NCBI GenBank assembly: GCA_017408045.1
Contig: JAFQVL010000046.1
Span: 1 to 40,220, forward strand
DNA: 40,220 bases
Direction: 5' to 3'
Origin: Clostridia bacterium
GTDB taxonomy: Bacteria > Bacillota > Clostridia > Christensenellales > Borkfalkiaceae
The translations under genes and the position numbers were made by a program. This document shows positions 38,811 through 40,220 of this stretch, one piece after another (positions within the stretch are counted from its first letter, which is position 1; every line of letters begins with the position of its first letter). The notes beneath the pieces were generated by a model, which was not told the origin of the DNA, did no database searches, and worked only from the letters and a program-made list of their open reading frames with translations.

Positions 38811-39905
38811 ATATGCGTATACGGTTATCCCTTTGCCTTCGCCGACGTAGCCCAACTTTTCGTTCGTGCCTGCCGAAATGCCGATTTTGTCAGAGGACAG
38901 GGAAAGGGCGGTGGAAAGGCTTTGTTGCATAGCGGCGATGTATTTGGCAAGTCGGGGCTTTTCCGCTTGGATTGCCACCGATACGCTGGCAGGCGAAAGC
39001 CCGTCCTCTTTAAGAATACGCAAGACCTCGGCAAGCATCGACATCGAATTCGCGCCCCGCCATTTCTCGTCCGTGTCGGGGAAGTAGTGTCCGATGTCCT
39101 TCTTGCCTGCCGCCGACAGCAGAGCGTCCATCAGCGCGTGTACGGCTACGTCGCCGTCGCTGTGCGCAATCAAGCCGCTTTCAGAGGGAACTTGTACGCC
39201 GCAGAGGGTGATGAAGTTTTGCTCCTTGCCAAAGGCGTGCGTGTCCACGCCAAAGCCCGCGCGGTGGGGGTGTGGTTGGAAATCCTCGGCATAGGTCAAC
39301 TTACGGTTGGCGCGGCTGCCTACAAAGATATGCGGCTTGCCGCAAAATTCTGCGTATACCGAGCCGTCGTCCGTGTACGATTTTTGTCCTCGCAGCGCCT
39401 TTTCATAACATTTGAGCAGCGCTTTTGTGTAAAAGCCTTGCGGTGTCAGTACGTCATAACATTCCGCGCGGCTAGGCACGGCGACGATTTCCTCACCGAT
39501 GACCTGCGCTTGCGTGTTGACGACGGGCACGGCGCAGATGGCGCTATCGTGTGCGCGCACGCACGCTATACAATCTAATATCTCGCGCGTGGAAACGAAG
39601 GGACGAGCGCCGTCGTGTACGAGCACGATTTCCCCCGTTGCCGCCTGCAGAGCGTTATACACCGTTTGGGTACGGACTGCGCCCCCCTCGACCAGCTCGA
39701 TGGGGTACTTCTTTTTGAGGGCAAGCATTTCCGCCTCGTCCTCTTTGTTATAAGCGACGATAAGCTGGGTAATTTCAGGCAACAAAAACGCCGAAATCGT
39801 GCGTTCAATGACGGGAATTCCCTCGTAAAGGGCGAGGATTTTGTTGTTCGAAAAGCCTGCGCGCGTGCCTTTACCTGCCGCGCAAATAATGACGGAAACA
39901 CTCAT
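38787..39905 (-). CDS. ispDF: Bifunctional IspD-IspF enzyme of the MEP pathway
   Basis: This 372-residue fusion performs two steps of isoprenoid precursor synthesis. IspD (1-215) transfers CMP to methylerythritol phosphate: SVIICAAGKGTRAGFSNNKI is its nucleotide loop and VLVHDGARPFVS is conserved. IspF (about 216-372) cyclises the phosphorylated product: GFGVDTHAF gives the metal Asp and His, LCGVQVPSESGLIAHSDGDV is its signature, then HALMDALL and GHYFPDTDEKW. The IspD signature VEPQTP-type region reads VLTPQGFY. The missing IspE step is elsewhere. The last codons and stop overlap array C. The start overlaps the upstream S4 gene (ATGA). Confidence 0.96.
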   Translation of the reverse strand: MSVSVIICAAGKGTRAGFSNNKILALYEGIPVIERTISAFLLPEITQLIVAYNKEDEAEMLALKKKYPIELVEGGAVRTQTVYNALQAATGEIVLVHDGARPFVSTREILDCIACVRAHDSAICAVPVVNTQAQVIGEEIVAVPSRAECYDVLTPQGFYTKALLKCYEKALRGQKSYTDDGSVYAEFCGKPHIFVGSRANRKLTYAEDFQPHPHRAGFGVDTHAFGKEQNFITLCGVQVPSESGLIAHSDGDVAVHALMDALLSAAGKKDIGHYFPDTDEKWRGANSMSMLAEVLRILKEDGLSPASVSVAIQAEKPRLAKYIAAMQQSLSTALSLSSDKIGISAGTNEKLGYVGEGKGITVYAYVLLKQTQ

Positions 39906-40144
39906 GAAATCACCTCGTAAAGAGTCGCTGCCTCTTCCTTTTTTACCGTTTCTTTAATGCCCAGAATGCGGATTTTCAGGCTGCCGCCCGAAAAGCAAAT
40001 CTCTACCTCGTCGCCGATTTTGACGGCGGTGGAGGGCTTTGCCGCCTTGCCGTTAATCAGTACCTTTTCGCCGCTGCACGCCTCTTGCGCGACGGTGCGG
40101 CGCTTTAAAATTCTGGACACCTTTAAAAATTTGTCGATACGCAT
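39902..40144 (-). CDS. rqcP: S4-domain RNA-binding protein (RqcP/YabO-like)
   Basis: This 80-residue protein is a single S4 fold: MRIDKFLKVSRILKRRTVAQ, then the RNA-contacting AACSGEKVLINGKAAKPSTA and KIGDEVEICFSGG. Bacillus YabO (RqcP) works with RqcH to extend stalled nascent chains with alanine. Length and sequence fit that small family. It overlaps ispDF by four bases, so both are read together from a promoter beyond the window. The gene symbol is by similarity only. Confidence 0.85.
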   Translation of the reverse strand: MRIDKFLKVSRILKRRTVAQEACSGEKVLINGKAAKPSTAVKIGDEVEICFSGGSLKIRILGIKETVKKEEAATLYEVIS

Positions 40145-40214
40145 AATTGGTTTCCCTTACATCCCTTTCAAGACAAAAAAATTGCAAAAATTTTCTATTT
40201 TTTTAAAAAATTGC

Positions 40215-40220
40215 TTGACA
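40215..40220 (+). promoter_or_regulatory. Possible -35 box at window edge
   Basis: TTGACA occupies the final six bases. The matching -10 would lie outside the window, so it is only a hint of a promoter for the next plus-strand gene. Confidence 0.25.

Overview
The window looks like a chromosome segment of an uncultured, probably gut-associated member of the Clostridia. The evidence is a long single-chain clostridial-type PurL, meso-diaminopimelate dehydrogenase, two YitT proteins, DUF1540 and DUF1858 proteins, an IspD-IspF fusion, strong AAGGAGG ribosome binding sites and sigma-A promoters with 17-base spacers. Most genes are housekeeping and intact. The unusual content lies between the genes.

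Layout. Positions 1-4040 hold the end of an FAD-dependent dehydrogenase, a possible small RNA, a hairpin-repeat block, an amidase-domain protein, a phytoene-desaturase-like oxidoreductase and an M20 amidohydrolase. A promoter, a structured leader and an intrinsic terminator then precede the purine operon purE-purC-purF-purM-purN-purD-purL (4354-13726), which ends with a PHP phosphatase. PurF lacks its N-terminal nucleophilic cysteine. Positions 14500-15640 carry a DUF1858 protein, tRNA-Glu(CUC) with an odd inverted copy of its 3' end, and a probable type I toxin-antitoxin locus. Positions 15640-19147 hold a secreted 999-residue protein followed by two small coupled genes. Next come a PepV-like dipeptidase, a radC/histidine kinase/response regulator/HAD operon, HU, YitT, ribosomal protein L9, DUF1540, a PTS EIIC-like permease, a Nudix hydrolase and purA with its own leader. 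After these lie a ddh-yitT-BFD cluster, a second hairpin-repeat block, a YwaF-like membrane protein, an AT-rich GIY-YIG endonuclease, radA, ispDF and an S4 RNA-binding protein.

The most unusual material is three families of structured repeats. (1) Three palindromic arrays (25627-25850, 29604-29831, 38589-38810) alternate a short fixed motif (GTGAAGTTT or GTGAATTG) with a different small hairpin each time, and the motif reverses orientation at an AT-rich centre. (2) An element of about 280 bp with terminal inverted repeats occurs in three copies plus one remnant. Its stems differ between copies by compensating changes, and one copy is interrupted by a different element of about 280 bp with its own inverted ends. 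(3) Tandem hairpin units of 120-141 bp occur at 389-700 and 34341-34881, also with compensatory changes.

How the genes work together. The main operon takes PRPP through most of the de novo purine pathway, and purA makes adenylosuccinate from IMP. purK, purH, purB and guaA/guaB are not in the window. ddh, ispDF, rplI, radA and rqcP are unrelated housekeeping functions. All functional calls come from reading the translated sequence. No database search was run.
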